A stretch of 64,000 nt of DNA, taken from Corynebacterium gottingense. Lineage in GTDB: Bacteria; Actinomycetota; Actinomycetes; Mycobacteriales; Mycobacteriaceae. Location of the stretch: positions 62,001-126,000 of the forward strand of contig NZ_RDRE01000006.1 of NCBI RefSeq assembly GCF_003693265.1, read 5' to 3'. A model generated the notes under the pieces. The model was not told where the DNA came from and ran no database searches. It worked only from the letters and a program-made list of their open reading frames with translations. Within the stretch, counting starts at the first letter, position 1; the number at the start of each line of letters is the position of its first letter. A program made the translations under genes and the position numbers. Of this stretch, positions 7,877 through 15,728 are shown in pieces.

Positions 7877-8221
7877 TTAGTTGAAGGAGTCGCCGCAAGC
7901 GCAGGAGCCACCGGCGTTCGGGTTGTCGATGGTGAAGCCCTGCTGCTCGATCGTGTCTGCAAAGTCGATGGTGGCGCCCATCAGGTAGGGCACGCTCATC
8001 TTGTCCACCACGAGGCGCACACCGCCGACCTCGTCGGCCTTGTCGCCGTCCAGGTCGCGGTCGTCGAAGTACAGCTGGTAGCGCAGACCAGCGCAGCCAC
8101 CCGGCTGCACGGCGATGCGCAGGGACAGGTCGGTGCGGCCTTCCTGGTCCAGCAGCGCCTTGGCCTTCGCGGCGGCGGCATCGGTCAGGTTCACACCAGT
8201 TGCAGAGGTAGGTGCAGTCAT
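7877..8221 (-). CDS. A-type iron-sulfur cluster carrier (HesB/IscA/ErpA family)
   Basis: The 114-residue protein has the A-type fold: LTDAAAAKAKALLDQEG, the first conserved cysteine in QPGGCAGLRYQL (about residue 43) and the C-terminal pair in GGSCACGDSF. The three cysteines bind or transfer an Fe-S cluster to target proteins in the cytoplasm. AAGGAG precedes the ATG at 8221. Possible clients nearby include the radical-SAM enzyme LipA. The position downstream of ltsA matches the corynebacterial order, though the island and two other genes now separate them. Whether it is ErpA- or IscA-like cannot be decided from this sequence. Confidence 0.9.
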   Translation of the reverse strand: MTAPTSATGVNLTDAAAAKAKALLDQEGRTDLSLRIAVQPGGCAGLRYQLYFDDRDLDGDKADEVGGVRLVVDKMSVPYLMGATIDFADTIEQQGFTIDNPNAGGSCACGDSFN

Positions 8222-8387
8222 TGAAATCTCTCCTTATATATGTGGCCGGAGTTTGCCCCATCATACTGCCCGCGCAGCATCGGTGGGGACGGTGGGGTTT
8301 CCTCACGCCTCGCAACGCGGGGCCGTGGGCGATTATTCCCGGCAGCGCATTGCTCCTTTCCGGGCGGCGCCTTGTAGCCTAGAGTGC

Positions 8388-9134
8388 GTGAAACTCCCAT
8401 GGCAGAAATCTGAGCAACAGTCCGAGCAACGGGCCGGGGGCGGCTCGACCGCCATCTCCGCCGCGGAGATCGGTGGGGCGTCCGGTGGGGACAAGGGGGC
8501 GTCGATAAGCGATGCACACGACGAGCCCAAGTACCCGAAGGGCTACACGCCGCCGAAGGGGCGGCCGACCCCGAAGCGCCACGACCAGGAGGTCAAGCGC
8601 GGCGTCTTGCGCGACCCTGACAACATGACGCAGGCGCAGCGCGCGCAGAAGAACAAGGAGCTCAAGGCCTCCATGTCGAAGGAGGAGTGGAAGGCCTACA
8701 AGAAGGAGCAGCGCGCGGAGAACCGCCGCGCGAACAAGGAGATTCAGGCGCGCATCGACGCTGGCGACGAGCGCTACCTCATGGACCGCGACAAGGGCGA
8801 GGTGCGCCGCTACGCGCGCGACTGGGTCGACGCGCGCCGCTTCTTCAACAACTACGTGATGCCGGTCGCGCTTGTGCTCGTGGTGGTCCTGTTCATTGGC
8901 ACGTGGCTGCCCGAGGTGTCCGCGGTGCTCTCCGGGCTGACCATGCTGTTTATCCTGGCCATCTTCATCGAGGCCTTCGTGATTGGCAAGCGCGTGAACA
9001 ACGCGGTGCGCGCCAAGTTCCCGGGCACCACCGAGACTGGCTTCGGCCTGGGTATGTACGCGTTCTCTCGCGCGTCGCAGCCGCGCAACTGGCGCTCGCC
9101 CAAACCGCAGGTGAGCATCGGCGAGAAGGTCTAA
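8388..9134 (+). CDS. DUF3043 membrane protein
   Basis: The 248-residue protein begins with a hydrophilic, strongly charged N-terminal half (about 1-150, rich in K, R and E) containing YPKGYTPPKGRPTPKR. Two adjacent membrane helices (about 160-205) and a short basic tail follow. This is the actinobacterial DUF3043 arrangement; function unknown. The GTG at 8388 follows TAGCCT by 7 bp with no ribosome-binding site, so the mRNA is likely leaderless. An exact GGCGTCGATAAGC motif at 8498 is translated as GASIS and uses the rare ATA codon. The gene is 3 bp upstream of the cobT-like gene and probably co-transcribed. Confidence 0.85.
   Translation: MKLPWQKSEQQSEQRAGGGSTAISAAEIGGASGGDKGASISDAHDEPKYPKGYTPPKGRPTPKRHDQEVKRGVLRDPDNMTQAQRAQKNKELKASMSKEEWKAYKKEQRAENRRANKEIQARIDAGDERYLMDRDKGEVRRYARDWVDARRFFNNYVMPVALVLVVVLFIGTWLPEVSAVLSGLTMLFILAIFIEAFVIGKRVNNAVRAKFPGTTETGFGLGMYAFSRASQPRNWRSPKPQVSIGEKV
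8498..8510 (+). repeat. Dispersed motif GGCGTCGATAAGC, exact
   Basis: Exact 13-mer in the DUF3043 gene, preceded by GGG and followed by GATG; uses the ATA codon. Confidence 0.85.
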
Positions 9135-9137
9135 GCC

Positions 9138-10157
9138 ATGACCGAGCCCCATCTGGCCGGCGTCGACTTCGCGCCCGTGCAATCCCCCGATCTCGGCCGC
9201 GCGCGGAACGTGTCGCGCCTCCTCGCGCGCTCCGTGCCGGGGCGGAACCTGGGCCGGTTGGCCGACATCGGCGCGTGGGTCGCGGGGGTGCAGGGGGCGT
9301 CGACGCCCGCGCCGTTCGCCCACCCGCGCGCGGTCATCGTTGCCGCTCGCCACGGCGTAGCCCAGCGCGGCGTGTCCGCGTGGGAGCCGGACGCAGGCGC
9401 GACGCTGCTGGAACAGCTTGAGGCCGGCGCGGGTCCGGCGCACATCGCGGCGCGCGCCGCGGGGGCGTCGGTGCGCGTGGTAGACGAGTTCGACGAGGTC
9501 ACCGGCGCGATCGACGTGGAGCCCGCGATGACCACGCAGCAGTGCGTCGCCGCCATCGCGCGGGGCATAGAGGTGGCCGACCACGAAGTGGATTCCGGCA
9601 CCGACCTCATCATCCCCGGCAACGTGGGCGTCGGCGATACCACGGTCGCCGCCGCAGTGTACGGCACGCTCACGCGCACGGAGCCGGTCAAGGCGATCGG
9701 CCGCGGCTCCGGGATCAACGACGAGGTGTGGAAGGTCAAGGTCGCCGCGATCCGCGACGCAATGTTCCGCGCCCGCACCATCGCCGACGACGTCGAGCGC
9801 GTGCTCGCGGAGATCTCTGGCCCCGACATGGCCTTCCTCGTGGGCCTCGTCGCCCAGTCCGCGGCGCGCAGGACGCCAGTGCTTATCGACGCCGCGCTCC
9901 CCTCCGTCGCCGCCTACACAGCAGAGCGACTCGCCCCCGGCACGAAGCGCTGGTGCATCGCCGGCGGGGTAAGCCCAGAGCCGGCGCACATCGGCTGCCT
10001 CCAGGCGCTCGAGCTGACCCCGGTGCTTGCCCTGGACATGACCACGGGCCAGGCGGCGGGCGCGCTGGCCGCGCTGCCGCAGGTCAACATGGCCGCGGAG
10101 ATGGCAGCCGAGGCGCTCACGCAGCTGCGTGCCACGAGCCGGCCGGAGCCGCGCTAG
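9138..10157 (+). CDS. cobT: CobT-like nicotinate-nucleotide:dimethylbenzimidazole phosphoribosyltransferase
   Basis: The 339-residue protein has the CobT fold signatures: ARHGVAQRGVSAW near 72, GNVGVGDTT near 158, GRGSGIND near 188 and PEPAHIGCLQ near 280. The family transfers the phosphoribosyl of nicotinate mononucleotide to the lower-ligand base of cobalamin. Two positions look unusual. The loop usually written GEMGIGNTT has Asn for Glu, and the C-terminal motif usually GEGSGA reads GQAAGA, replacing the glutamate considered the general base in the Salmonella enzyme. It also lacks the cobU and cobS neighbours found beside it in C. glutamicum. It may be a divergent or non-canonical transferase. 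The start overlaps no neighbour, and a GCCATG context follows the DUF3043 stop. Confidence 0.8.
   Translation: MTEPHLAGVDFAPVQSPDLGRARNVSRLLARSVPGRNLGRLADIGAWVAGVQGASTPAPFAHPRAVIVAARHGVAQRGVSAWEPDAGATLLEQLEAGAGPAHIAARAAGASVRVVDEFDEVTGAIDVEPAMTTQQCVAAIARGIEVADHEVDSGTDLIIPGNVGVGDTTVAAAVYGTLTRTEPVKAIGRGSGINDEVWKVKVAAIRDAMFRARTIADDVERVLAEISGPDMAFLVGLVAQSAARRTPVLIDAALPSVAAYTAERLAPGTKRWCIAGGVSPEPAHIGCLQALELTPVLALDMTTGQAAGALAALPQVNMAAEMAAEALTQLRATSRPEPR
9881..9893 (-). repeat. Dispersed motif, exact, in cobT
   Basis: Reverse copy GCTTATCGACGCC, translated as LIDA in the cobT-like gene. Confidence 0.85.
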
Positions 10158-10172
10158 GCCGGGTGAGGCGCT

Positions 10173-11279
10173 CTACGCCTCAACCAGCGTGACGTTCCAC
10201 CCGTGGGTGTCCTCCACGCTGCCGTTCTGGATTCCCCGCAGGCGCTCGCGCAGCGACATCGTGATCGGACCGGCCTCATTGTTGTTGATGGTGAACTCGC
10301 CGTCCGCACTACGCACGCGCCCCACCGGGGTGAGCACCGCAGCGGTGCCGCACGCCAGCGTCTCCGTGATCGTGCCGTTTTCCACTCCCTCGCGCCACTG
10401 TTCCACGGTGATCTTGCGCTCCTCAGTGCCCAAGCCGGCGTCTTCCGCGACCTGGAGCAGCGACTTGCGGGTGATGCCGGCGAGCAGCGAACCGGACAGC
10501 GCCGGGGTGACCAGTGTGGCGTCGTCCCCGGAGCCCTCGACGAACATGAGGTTCATGCCGCCCATCTCCTCGATGTACTTGCGCTCGATGGCGTCGAGCC
10601 AGACCACCTGGTCGCAGCCCTTCTCCTGGGCCTCCGCCTGCGCGAGCAGCGAGCCCGCGTAGTTGCCGGCGAACTTCGCGTCGCCGGTGCCGCCCGGCGC
10701 GGCGCGGACGTACTCCTTAGACACCCACACGGAGACCGGCTTCACGCCGCCGGAGAAGTACGCGCCCGCGGGCGAGGCAATGACGTAGAACGTGTACGAA
10801 TGGGAGGGCTTGACGCCCAGGGTCTCCTCGGTGCCGATCATGAAGGGACGCAGGTACAGCGCGGCCTCGCCGCCCGCCTCGGGCACCCACGCCTTATCGA
10901 TGCTCACCAGCTGGCGCAGCGACTCGATAAACAACTCCTCCGGCAGCTCCGGCATGGCCAGACGGTGGGCGGAGTGCTGCATGCGCTTCGCGTTCTGCTC
11001 CGGCCGGAAGGTGCTGATGGAACCGTCGGCGTGGCGGTACGCCTTCAGGCCCTCAAAAATGGCCTGCCCGTAGTGGAAGACGTTGGTCGCGGGGTCCAGG
11101 GAGATGGGCCCATACGGGCGCACCTGCGCGTCGTGCCAGCCCTTGTCCTCGGTCCACTCGATGGAGACCATGTGGTCGGTGAACTCTTGCCCAAACGCCG
11201 GGTCGGCCAAAATGGCTTCGCGCTCCGCGTCGGTTGCGGGGTTCGGGTGTTGCGAAATGGAGAAGTCTAGCGTTGTCAT
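10173..11279 (-). CDS. ilvE: Branched-chain amino acid aminotransferase
   Basis: PLP-dependent fold type IV aminotransferase, 368 residues from the ATG at 11279 (MTTLDFSI); an upstream GTG would add three residues. It interconverts Val, Leu and Ile with their 2-oxo acids using glutamate/2-oxoglutarate. Visible features are [14 protein letters not shown] near residue 70, the PLP lysine in [10 protein letters not shown] near 200, and [13 protein letters not shown] and [13 protein letters not shown] in the cofactor phosphate-binding region. Length and motifs are those of the eukaryote-like BCAT group usual in actinobacteria. It converges with cobT (15 bp apart) and is divergent from the aminopeptidase gene. 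Confidence 0.95.
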   Translation of the reverse strand: MTTLDFSISQHPNPATDAEREAILADPAFGQEFTDHMVSIEWTEDKGWHDAQVRPYGPISLDPATNVFHYGQAIFEGLKAYRHADGSISTFRPEQNAKRMQHSAHRLAMPELPEELFIESLRQLVSIDKAWVPEAGGEAALYLRPFMIGTEETLGVKPSHSYTFYVIASPAGAYFSGGVKPVSVWVSKEYVRAAPGGTGDAKFAGNYAGSLLAQAEAQEKGCDQVVWLDAIERKYIEEMGGMNLMFVEGSGDDATLVTPALSGSLLAGITRKSLLQVAEDAGLGTEERKITVEQWREGVENGTITETLACGTAAVLTPVGRVRSADGEFTINNNEAGPITMSLRERLRGIQNGSVEDTHGWNVTLVEA

Positions 11280-11353
11280 GCGCCCCACCCTACTCGGGCA
11301 GTACCCCGCCGGAGCCCGAGTACGCTGAATAGGGCTGGAATTTATTCAGCAGA

Positions 11354-11363
11354 GCTTATCGAC
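11354..11363 (-). repeat. Dispersed motif core, exact, upstream of the aminopeptidase gene
   Basis: GCTTATCGAC in the leader between divergent ilvE and the aminopeptidase, outside any gene. Confidence 0.75.
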
Positions 11364-11390
11364 GATTCCCTGATCGAAAGGTAACCCAAC

Positions 11391-12872
11391 ATGACTTTCA
11401 CTTGCGCACTCCCCGCCCGCGGCACCACCGCGGCGCTGACGTTGGCGGATTCCGCCCCGTTGCAGGCCGCGCGCCTGATCCCGGTCGCTGCGGGCCAGGA
11501 CGGCGTCGAGCTGCCCGTGACCGCGCTGACTGCGGACGGCGTCCTCGACGCCCTGGCGAAGGTGGGCGCGAAGGGCGCGGCCGGCGAGCTGCACCGCGTC
11601 GTGGTCGGCGGCACCCTGTTTATCGCTTACGGCTTGGGCGCTGCCGACGAGGTTGACGAGGAGTCCGTGCGTCGCGGCGTCGGCACGGCGGCGCGCAGCC
11701 TCTCCGGCCTCGAGGAGGTCGCGGTGAGCACGGAGTTTGGCATGGGACCGATCGTGGAGGGCCTGCTGCTGGGCTCCTACTCCTACCAAGGCTTGAAGTC
11801 CGCGGAGGAGGACGCCCCCGCCCCGGTCGCGGTGACAGTTGTCGCGGGCGACGAGGAGCGAGCAGCGTTTGACCGCGCGCGCATCATCGCGGAATCCGTC
11901 AACCTGGCGCGCGACTTGGTCAACACGCCGGCGAACTACCTCTACCCCGAGGCGTACGCCGAGATCATGCGCGAGGTCGGCGAGCAGGTCGGGCTGAGCG
12001 TCGAGGTCTTTGATGAGCAGTACCTGGAGGACCACGGCTTCGGCGGCATCACCGCTGTGGGCAAGGGCTCGGCCCGCCCGCCGCGCCTGGTGCACCTGTC
12101 CTGGGCTCCGTCAACCGCGCAGGACGGCGAGGCAGCGAGCGCCGCGTTGGTTGGCAAGGGCATCACCTTTGATACCGGCGGTATCTCCCTGAAGCCGGGC
12201 GCGCACATGGAGGACATGATCAGCGACATGGGCGGCTCCGCGGCCCAGCTGGCCTCCATCGTCGCCGCGGCACGCCTCGAGCTGGCCATGCCTATCGACG
12301 CCTGGCTGCCCCTCGCCGAGAACATGCCATCCGGCTCGGCGACCCGCCCGGGCGACGTGATCACCCACTACGGCGGGCTGACCTCGGAGATCCTCAACAC
12401 CGACGCGGAGGGCCGCCTGGTGCTCGCCGACGCGATGGCGCGCGCAGCGGAGGACAAGCCCACCTACCTCATCGAGACCGCCACGCTCACCGGCGCGCAG
12501 ATGGTGGCGCTCGGTACCCGCACCGCCGGCGTGATGGGTACGGGGGAGCTGCGCGACCGCATCGCGGAGAACGGACGCACCGTCGGCGAGCCGGCCTGGT
12601 CCATGCCGCTGCTCGAGGAGCAGGAGGCGCAGCTGAAGTCCCCGATCGCGGACATCCGCAACACCCACAACGCGCGCACCGGCGGCATGCTGTTCGCCGG
12701 GCTGTACCTCTCCAAGTTCTCCGGGGAAGACAACGGCACGCAGTGGGCGCATATCGACGTCGCGGGCCCGGCCTTCAACACCGACTCGCCATTCGGCTAC
12801 ACCCCAAAGAGGGCAACCGGCGCGCCGGTTCGCACCATTGTGGAGACGCTCACGCAGCTTGCGGGTGAGTAG
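11391..12872 (+). CDS. pepA: Leucyl aminopeptidase (M17)
   Basis: Cytosolic aminopeptidase, 493 residues, releasing N-terminal residues from peptides. The C-terminal catalytic domain carries the two-metal site: GKGITFDTGGISLKP near 250-264 with metal-binding Lys and Asp, DMGGSA near 277, and the family signature NTDAEGRLVLAD near 335-346. The N-terminal domain is more variable. The gene is called pepA or pepB in different corynebacteria. GAAAGG lies upstream of the ATG. A GCTTATCGAC motif lies in the leader at 11354. Confidence 0.94.
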   Translation: MTFTCALPARGTTAALTLADSAPLQAARLIPVAAGQDGVELPVTALTADGVLDALAKVGAKGAAGELHRVVVGGTLFIAYGLGAADEVDEESVRRGVGTAARSLSGLEEVAVSTEFGMGPIVEGLLLGSYSYQGLKSAEEDAPAPVAVTVVAGDEERAAFDRARIIAESVNLARDLVNTPANYLYPEAYAEIMREVGEQVGLSVEVFDEQYLEDHGFGGITAVGKGSARPPRLVHLSWAPSTAQDGEAASAALVGKGITFDTGGISLKPGAHMEDMISDMGGSAAQLASIVAAARLELAMPIDAWLPLAENMPSGSATRPGDVITHYGGLTSEILNTDAEGRLVLADAMARAAEDKPTYLIETATLTGAQMVALGTRTAGVMGTGELRDRIAENGRTVGEPAWSMPLLEEQEAQLKSPIADIRNTHNARTGGMLFAGLYLSKFSGEDNGTQWAHIDVAGPAFNTDSPFGYTPKRATGAPVRTIVETLTQLAGE

Positions 12873-12889
12873 GCGTGGCCGGGGGCGGT

Positions 12890-12902
12890 GGCGTCGATAA
12901 GC
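12890..12902 (+). repeat. Dispersed motif, exact, intergenic
   Basis: Exact 13-mer preceded by GGT and followed by GATG, in the 39-bp gap between the aminopeptidase gene and the convergent hypothetical gene. Confidence 0.85.
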
Positions 12903-12911
12903 GATGAACCC

Positions 12912-13307
12912 CTAACTGTAGGGGTCCTCGCCGCGCTCGAACTTGGCGCGGCGCTGCCGCTGCTCCTCGCGCTTGCGCAGAATGCGCTCCTGCTCCATCT
13001 TCTTGCGCATGCGGTCGGGGTAGCCGGTCTCTTCGACGTCGTAGAGCGAGATGCTCAGCAGCTTGGCCACCTGGTCGATGCCTTTCGGCCCGCCGATGCG
13101 GCGGCGGGTGTAGTTGCCCAGCTCATCGACGAGCACGACCGACATCTCATTGACCATGGTCTCCGGCTCAATGTAGCCCTCGACAAACTTGCGGCCACGC
13201 ACCCACTGCTTCAGGTACTCGGCGTCGTCCGGGCGAATCGTTCCGCCTGGCGCGCGCGGGGGTTTGAAGCTGGAGGACTGTTTCCGTTTGCCGAAAAGGT
13301 TAAACAC
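12912..13307 (-). CDS. Conserved actinobacterial hypothetical protein
   Basis: The 131-residue basic protein begins MFNLFGKRKQ and ends with a charged helix rich in K, R, E and Q (about 100-128). The middle (TMVNEMSVVLVDELGNYTRRRIGGPKGIDQVAKLL) looks like a small alpha/beta domain. No catalytic motif is recognised. A gene of this type occupies the same place between the aminopeptidase and aceF in C. glutamicum, by memory. It is convergent with the aminopeptidase and divergent from aceF. Confidence 0.75.
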   Translation of the reverse strand: MFNLFGKRKQSSSFKPPRAPGGTIRPDDAEYLKQWVRGRKFVEGYIEPETMVNEMSVVLVDELGNYTRRRIGGPKGIDQVAKLLSISLYDVEETGYPDRMRKKMEQERILRKREEQRQRRAKFERGEDPYS

Positions 13308-13468
13308 GCGCCTTATCTTACGGAACCGGCGCGCGGGCGAGGCGATGCCGCCCGGCTGAGGCCCCCACCGATGGTGCCCCCAAACGCGACGAATACGGGA
13401 GAATGCGGGTAGCCTGTTTTCTGTATAGCTTCCGTTACAACCTTGAACTACGAGGAGACTGAGAAAAC

Positions 13469-15553
13469 ATGGCGCACTCCGTAGAGATGCCCGAGCTGGG
13501 CGAGTCTGTCACCGAAGGCACGATCACCACGTGGCTGAAGGAAGTCGGCGATACCGTCGAGGTAGACGAACCCCTGCTCGAGGTCTCAACCGATAAGGTC
13601 GACACCGAAATTCCGTCTCCAGTCGCCGGCGTCCTCATTGAGGTCAAGGCTGAGGAAGACGACACCGTCGAGGTCGGCGAGGTCATCGCCATCATCGGCG
13701 AGGAGGGCGAGGAAGCCGCTGGCTCCGCCGACTCCGCCGACAAGGCTGAAGAGAAGGACGAGGCCGCAGAGGAAAAGCCGGCTGAGAAGCAGGAAGCCAA
13801 GTCCGCACCGAAGGCATCCGGCTCCGCGACCGACGTCGAGATGCCGGAGCTCGGCGAGTCCGTCACCGAGGGCACCATCACCACCTGGCTCAAGGAGGTC
13901 GGCGACGAGGTCGAGGTCGACGAGCCGCTGCTCGAGGTCTCCACCGACAAGGTCGACACCGAAATTCCGTCCCCGGTCGCCGGCACCCTGGTTGAGGTCC
14001 TGGCCGATGAGGACGACACCGTCGAGGTCGGCGAGGTCATCGCGCGCATCGGCGACGCAGACGCCGCTGCTGCTGGCGCGGACGACGCCGCCGACGAGAC
14101 CGAGGCCGAGGAAGAGGCTCCGGCCAAGGCCGAGGAGCCGAAGCAGGAAGCTCCGAAGCAGGAGAAGAAGTCCTCCGGCTCGGGCGCTGGCACCAAGATT
14201 GAGATGCCGGAGCTCGGCGAGTCCGTCACCGAGGGCACCATCACCACCTGGCTCAAGGAGGTCGGCGACGAGGTCGAGGTCGACGAGCCGCTGCTCGAGG
14301 TCTCCACCGACAAGGTCGACACCGAAATCCCGTCCCCGGTCGCCGGCACCCTGCTGGAGATCCTGGCTGAAGAGGACGACACCATCGAGGTCGGCGGCGC
14401 CATCGCCGTTGTCGGCGACGCAGACGCCGCTGCCGCTGGTGCCGACGAGGCTGAGGAGGAGGAAGAGGCTCCGGCCAAGGCAGAGGAGCCGAAGGAGGAA
14501 GCTCCGAAGGCTGCCCCGAAGCAGGAGGCGCCCAAGAAGGAGGCCCCGAAGGCGGGCGCTTCCGAGAAGCTGGCAAACCGCGGTGGCGACGTCCCGTACG
14601 TCACCCCGCTGGTGCGCAAGCTGGCCGACAAGCACGGCGTTGACCTCAGCACCGTTGAGGGCACCGGCGTTGGAGGCCGCATCCGCAAGCAGGACGTGCT
14701 GGCTGCTGCTAACGGCGAGGCCGCAGCTGACAAGGGCGCTTCCGCAACTGACAAGGGCGCGGCCGAGAAGCCGGCCGCCAAGGGTGCTCGCGCAAACTGG
14801 TCCACCAAGTCCGTGGACCCGGAGAAGCAGAAGCTCATCGGCACCACGCAGAAGGTCAACCGCATCCGCGAGATCACCGCTGCGAAGATGGTCGAGTCCC
14901 TGCAGACCACCGCCCAGCTCACCCACGTGCAGGAGGTCGACGTCACCCGCGTCGCAGAGCTGCGCAAGAAGGTCAAGCCGGCCTTCGTGGAGAAGCACGG
15001 CACGAACATCACCTACCTTGCATTCTTCATCAAGGCGACGGCCGAGGCGCTGGTCTCCCACCCGAACGTCAACGCGTCCTACAACGCGGAGACCAAGGAG
15101 ATCACCTACCACTCCGACGTCAACATCGGCATTGCTGTGGACACCCCGCAGGGCCTGCTCGTGCCGGTGATCAAGAAGGCGCAGGACATGGACCTGGCCG
15201 AGATCGCCAAGGCCATCAAGGACCTCGCCGAGCGCGCCCGCAACAAGAAGCTGCGCCCGGACGACCTGACCGGCGCTACCTTCACGGTGACCAACATCGG
15301 CTCCGAGGGCGCCATGCTGGACACCCCGATCCTCACCCCGCCGCAGGCGGGCATCCTGGGCACGGCGACGATTGAGAAGCGCCCGGTCATCGTCACCGAG
15401 GACGGCATCGACTCCATCGCGATCCGCCAGATGTGCTACCTGCCGTTCAGCTACGACCACCAGCTGGTCGACGGCGCAGACGCAGGTCGCTTCATCACCA
15501 CGATCAAGGACCGCATCGAGGTCGGCGACTTCGAAGCAGACCTCGCCCTGTAA
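13469..15553 (+). CDS. aceF: Dihydrolipoamide acyltransferase (E2) with three lipoyl domains
   Basis: E2 of the pyruvate dehydrogenase/2-oxoglutarate dehydrogenase assembly, 694 residues, long called SucB in corynebacteria. Three lipoyl domains each carry the lipoylated lysine in EVSTDKVDTEIPSP (about residues 42, 166 and 287), separated by Ala-Pro-Glu-Lys-rich swinging linkers. A peripheral-subunit-binding domain (YVTPLVRKLADKHGVDLSTV, about 370-405) and the catalytic domain follow. The active-site histidine lies in SYDHQLVDGADAG near 665. In C. glutamicum AceF serves both complexes with AceE, Lpd and OdhA. Domains 2 and 3 are nearly identical at DNA level. The nearby lipB/lipA supply the cofactor. 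Confidence 0.95.
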   Translation: MAHSVEMPELGESVTEGTITTWLKEVGDTVEVDEPLLEVSTDKVDTEIPSPVAGVLIEVKAEEDDTVEVGEVIAIIGEEGEEAAGSADSADKAEEKDEAAEEKPAEKQEAKSAPKASGSATDVEMPELGESVTEGTITTWLKEVGDEVEVDEPLLEVSTDKVDTEIPSPVAGTLVEVLADEDDTVEVGEVIARIGDADAAAAGADDAADETEAEEEAPAKAEEPKQEAPKQEKKSSGSGAGTKIEMPELGESVTEGTITTWLKEVGDEVEVDEPLLEVSTDKVDTEIPSPVAGTLLEILAEEDDTIEVGGAIAVVGDADAAAAGADEAEEEEEAPAKAEEPKEEAPKAAPKQEAPKKEAPKAGASEKLANRGGDVPYVTPLVRKLADKHGVDLSTVEGTGVGGRIRKQDVLAAANGEAAADKGASATDKGAAEKPAAKGARANWSTKSVDPEKQKLIGTTQKVNRIREITAAKMVESLQTTAQLTHVQEVDVTRVAELRKKVKPAFVEKHGTNITYLAFFIKATAEALVSHPNVNASYNAETKEITYHSDVNIGIAVDTPQGLLVPVIKKAQDMDLAEIAKAIKDLAERARNKKLRPDDLTGATFTVTNIGSEGAMLDTPILTPPQAGILGTATIEKRPVIVTEDGIDSIAIRQMCYLPFSYDHQLVDGADAGRFITTIKDRIEVGDFEADLAL
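13838..13990 (+). repeat. Lipoyl-domain DNA repeat, copy A
   Basis: About 153 bp encoding lipoyl domain 2 of aceF differ at only a few bases from 14201-14353, 363 bp downstream. Confidence 0.85.
14201..14353 (+). repeat. Lipoyl-domain DNA repeat, copy B
   Basis: Encodes lipoyl domain 3. It is near-identical to copy A, including synonymous positions, while lipoyl domain 1 has diverged in codon choice. This suggests gene conversion or recent duplication. Confidence 0.85.
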
Positions 15554-15591
15554 TTTCGCCGACTGATCCGGCGCTGGATCAACGGCACAGC

Positions 15592-15638
15592 CACACAGCG
15601 GCCCGGCCCCCCACGAACGGGGGCCGGGCCGCTGTGTG
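15592..15638 (+). terminator. Strong hairpin terminator after aceF
   Basis: CACACAGCGGCCCGGCCCCC pairs with its complement GGGGGCCGGGCCGCTGTGTG around a short loop, giving a 20-bp stem. There is no T-tract, as often seen in high-GC actinobacteria. Confidence 0.8.
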
Positions 15639-15684
15639 CGTTCTGGGACTCCCCCACAGTTCGAGTCACCTAAGGCCCAGACCG

Positions 15685-15690
15685 TATACT
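15685..15690 (+). promoter_or_regulatory. Putative -10 of the gcvPTH promoter
   Basis: TATACT lies after the aceF terminator and about 39 bp before the chosen gcvP start, giving a leader of about 30 nt. No glycine-riboswitch-like structure is visible in this short leader. Confidence 0.5.
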
Positions 15691-15728
15691 GACGGTGTTT
15701 GGCACCACTTTCGACCAAGGAGCACCTG

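Noticed and set aside
9100..9137. Cobalamin riboswitch ahead of the cobT-like gene
   Set aside because: The gap to the previous gene is 3 bp; nothing resembling a B12 box is present.
13586..15718. Long open frame opposite aceF (about 710 codons)
   Set aside because: It is a shadow of the codon bias in the real gene; it has no family features and shares no start signals.
15554..15728. Glycine riboswitch ahead of gcvP
   Set aside because: The leader after the -10 is only about 30 nt and shows no tandem aptamer-like structure.
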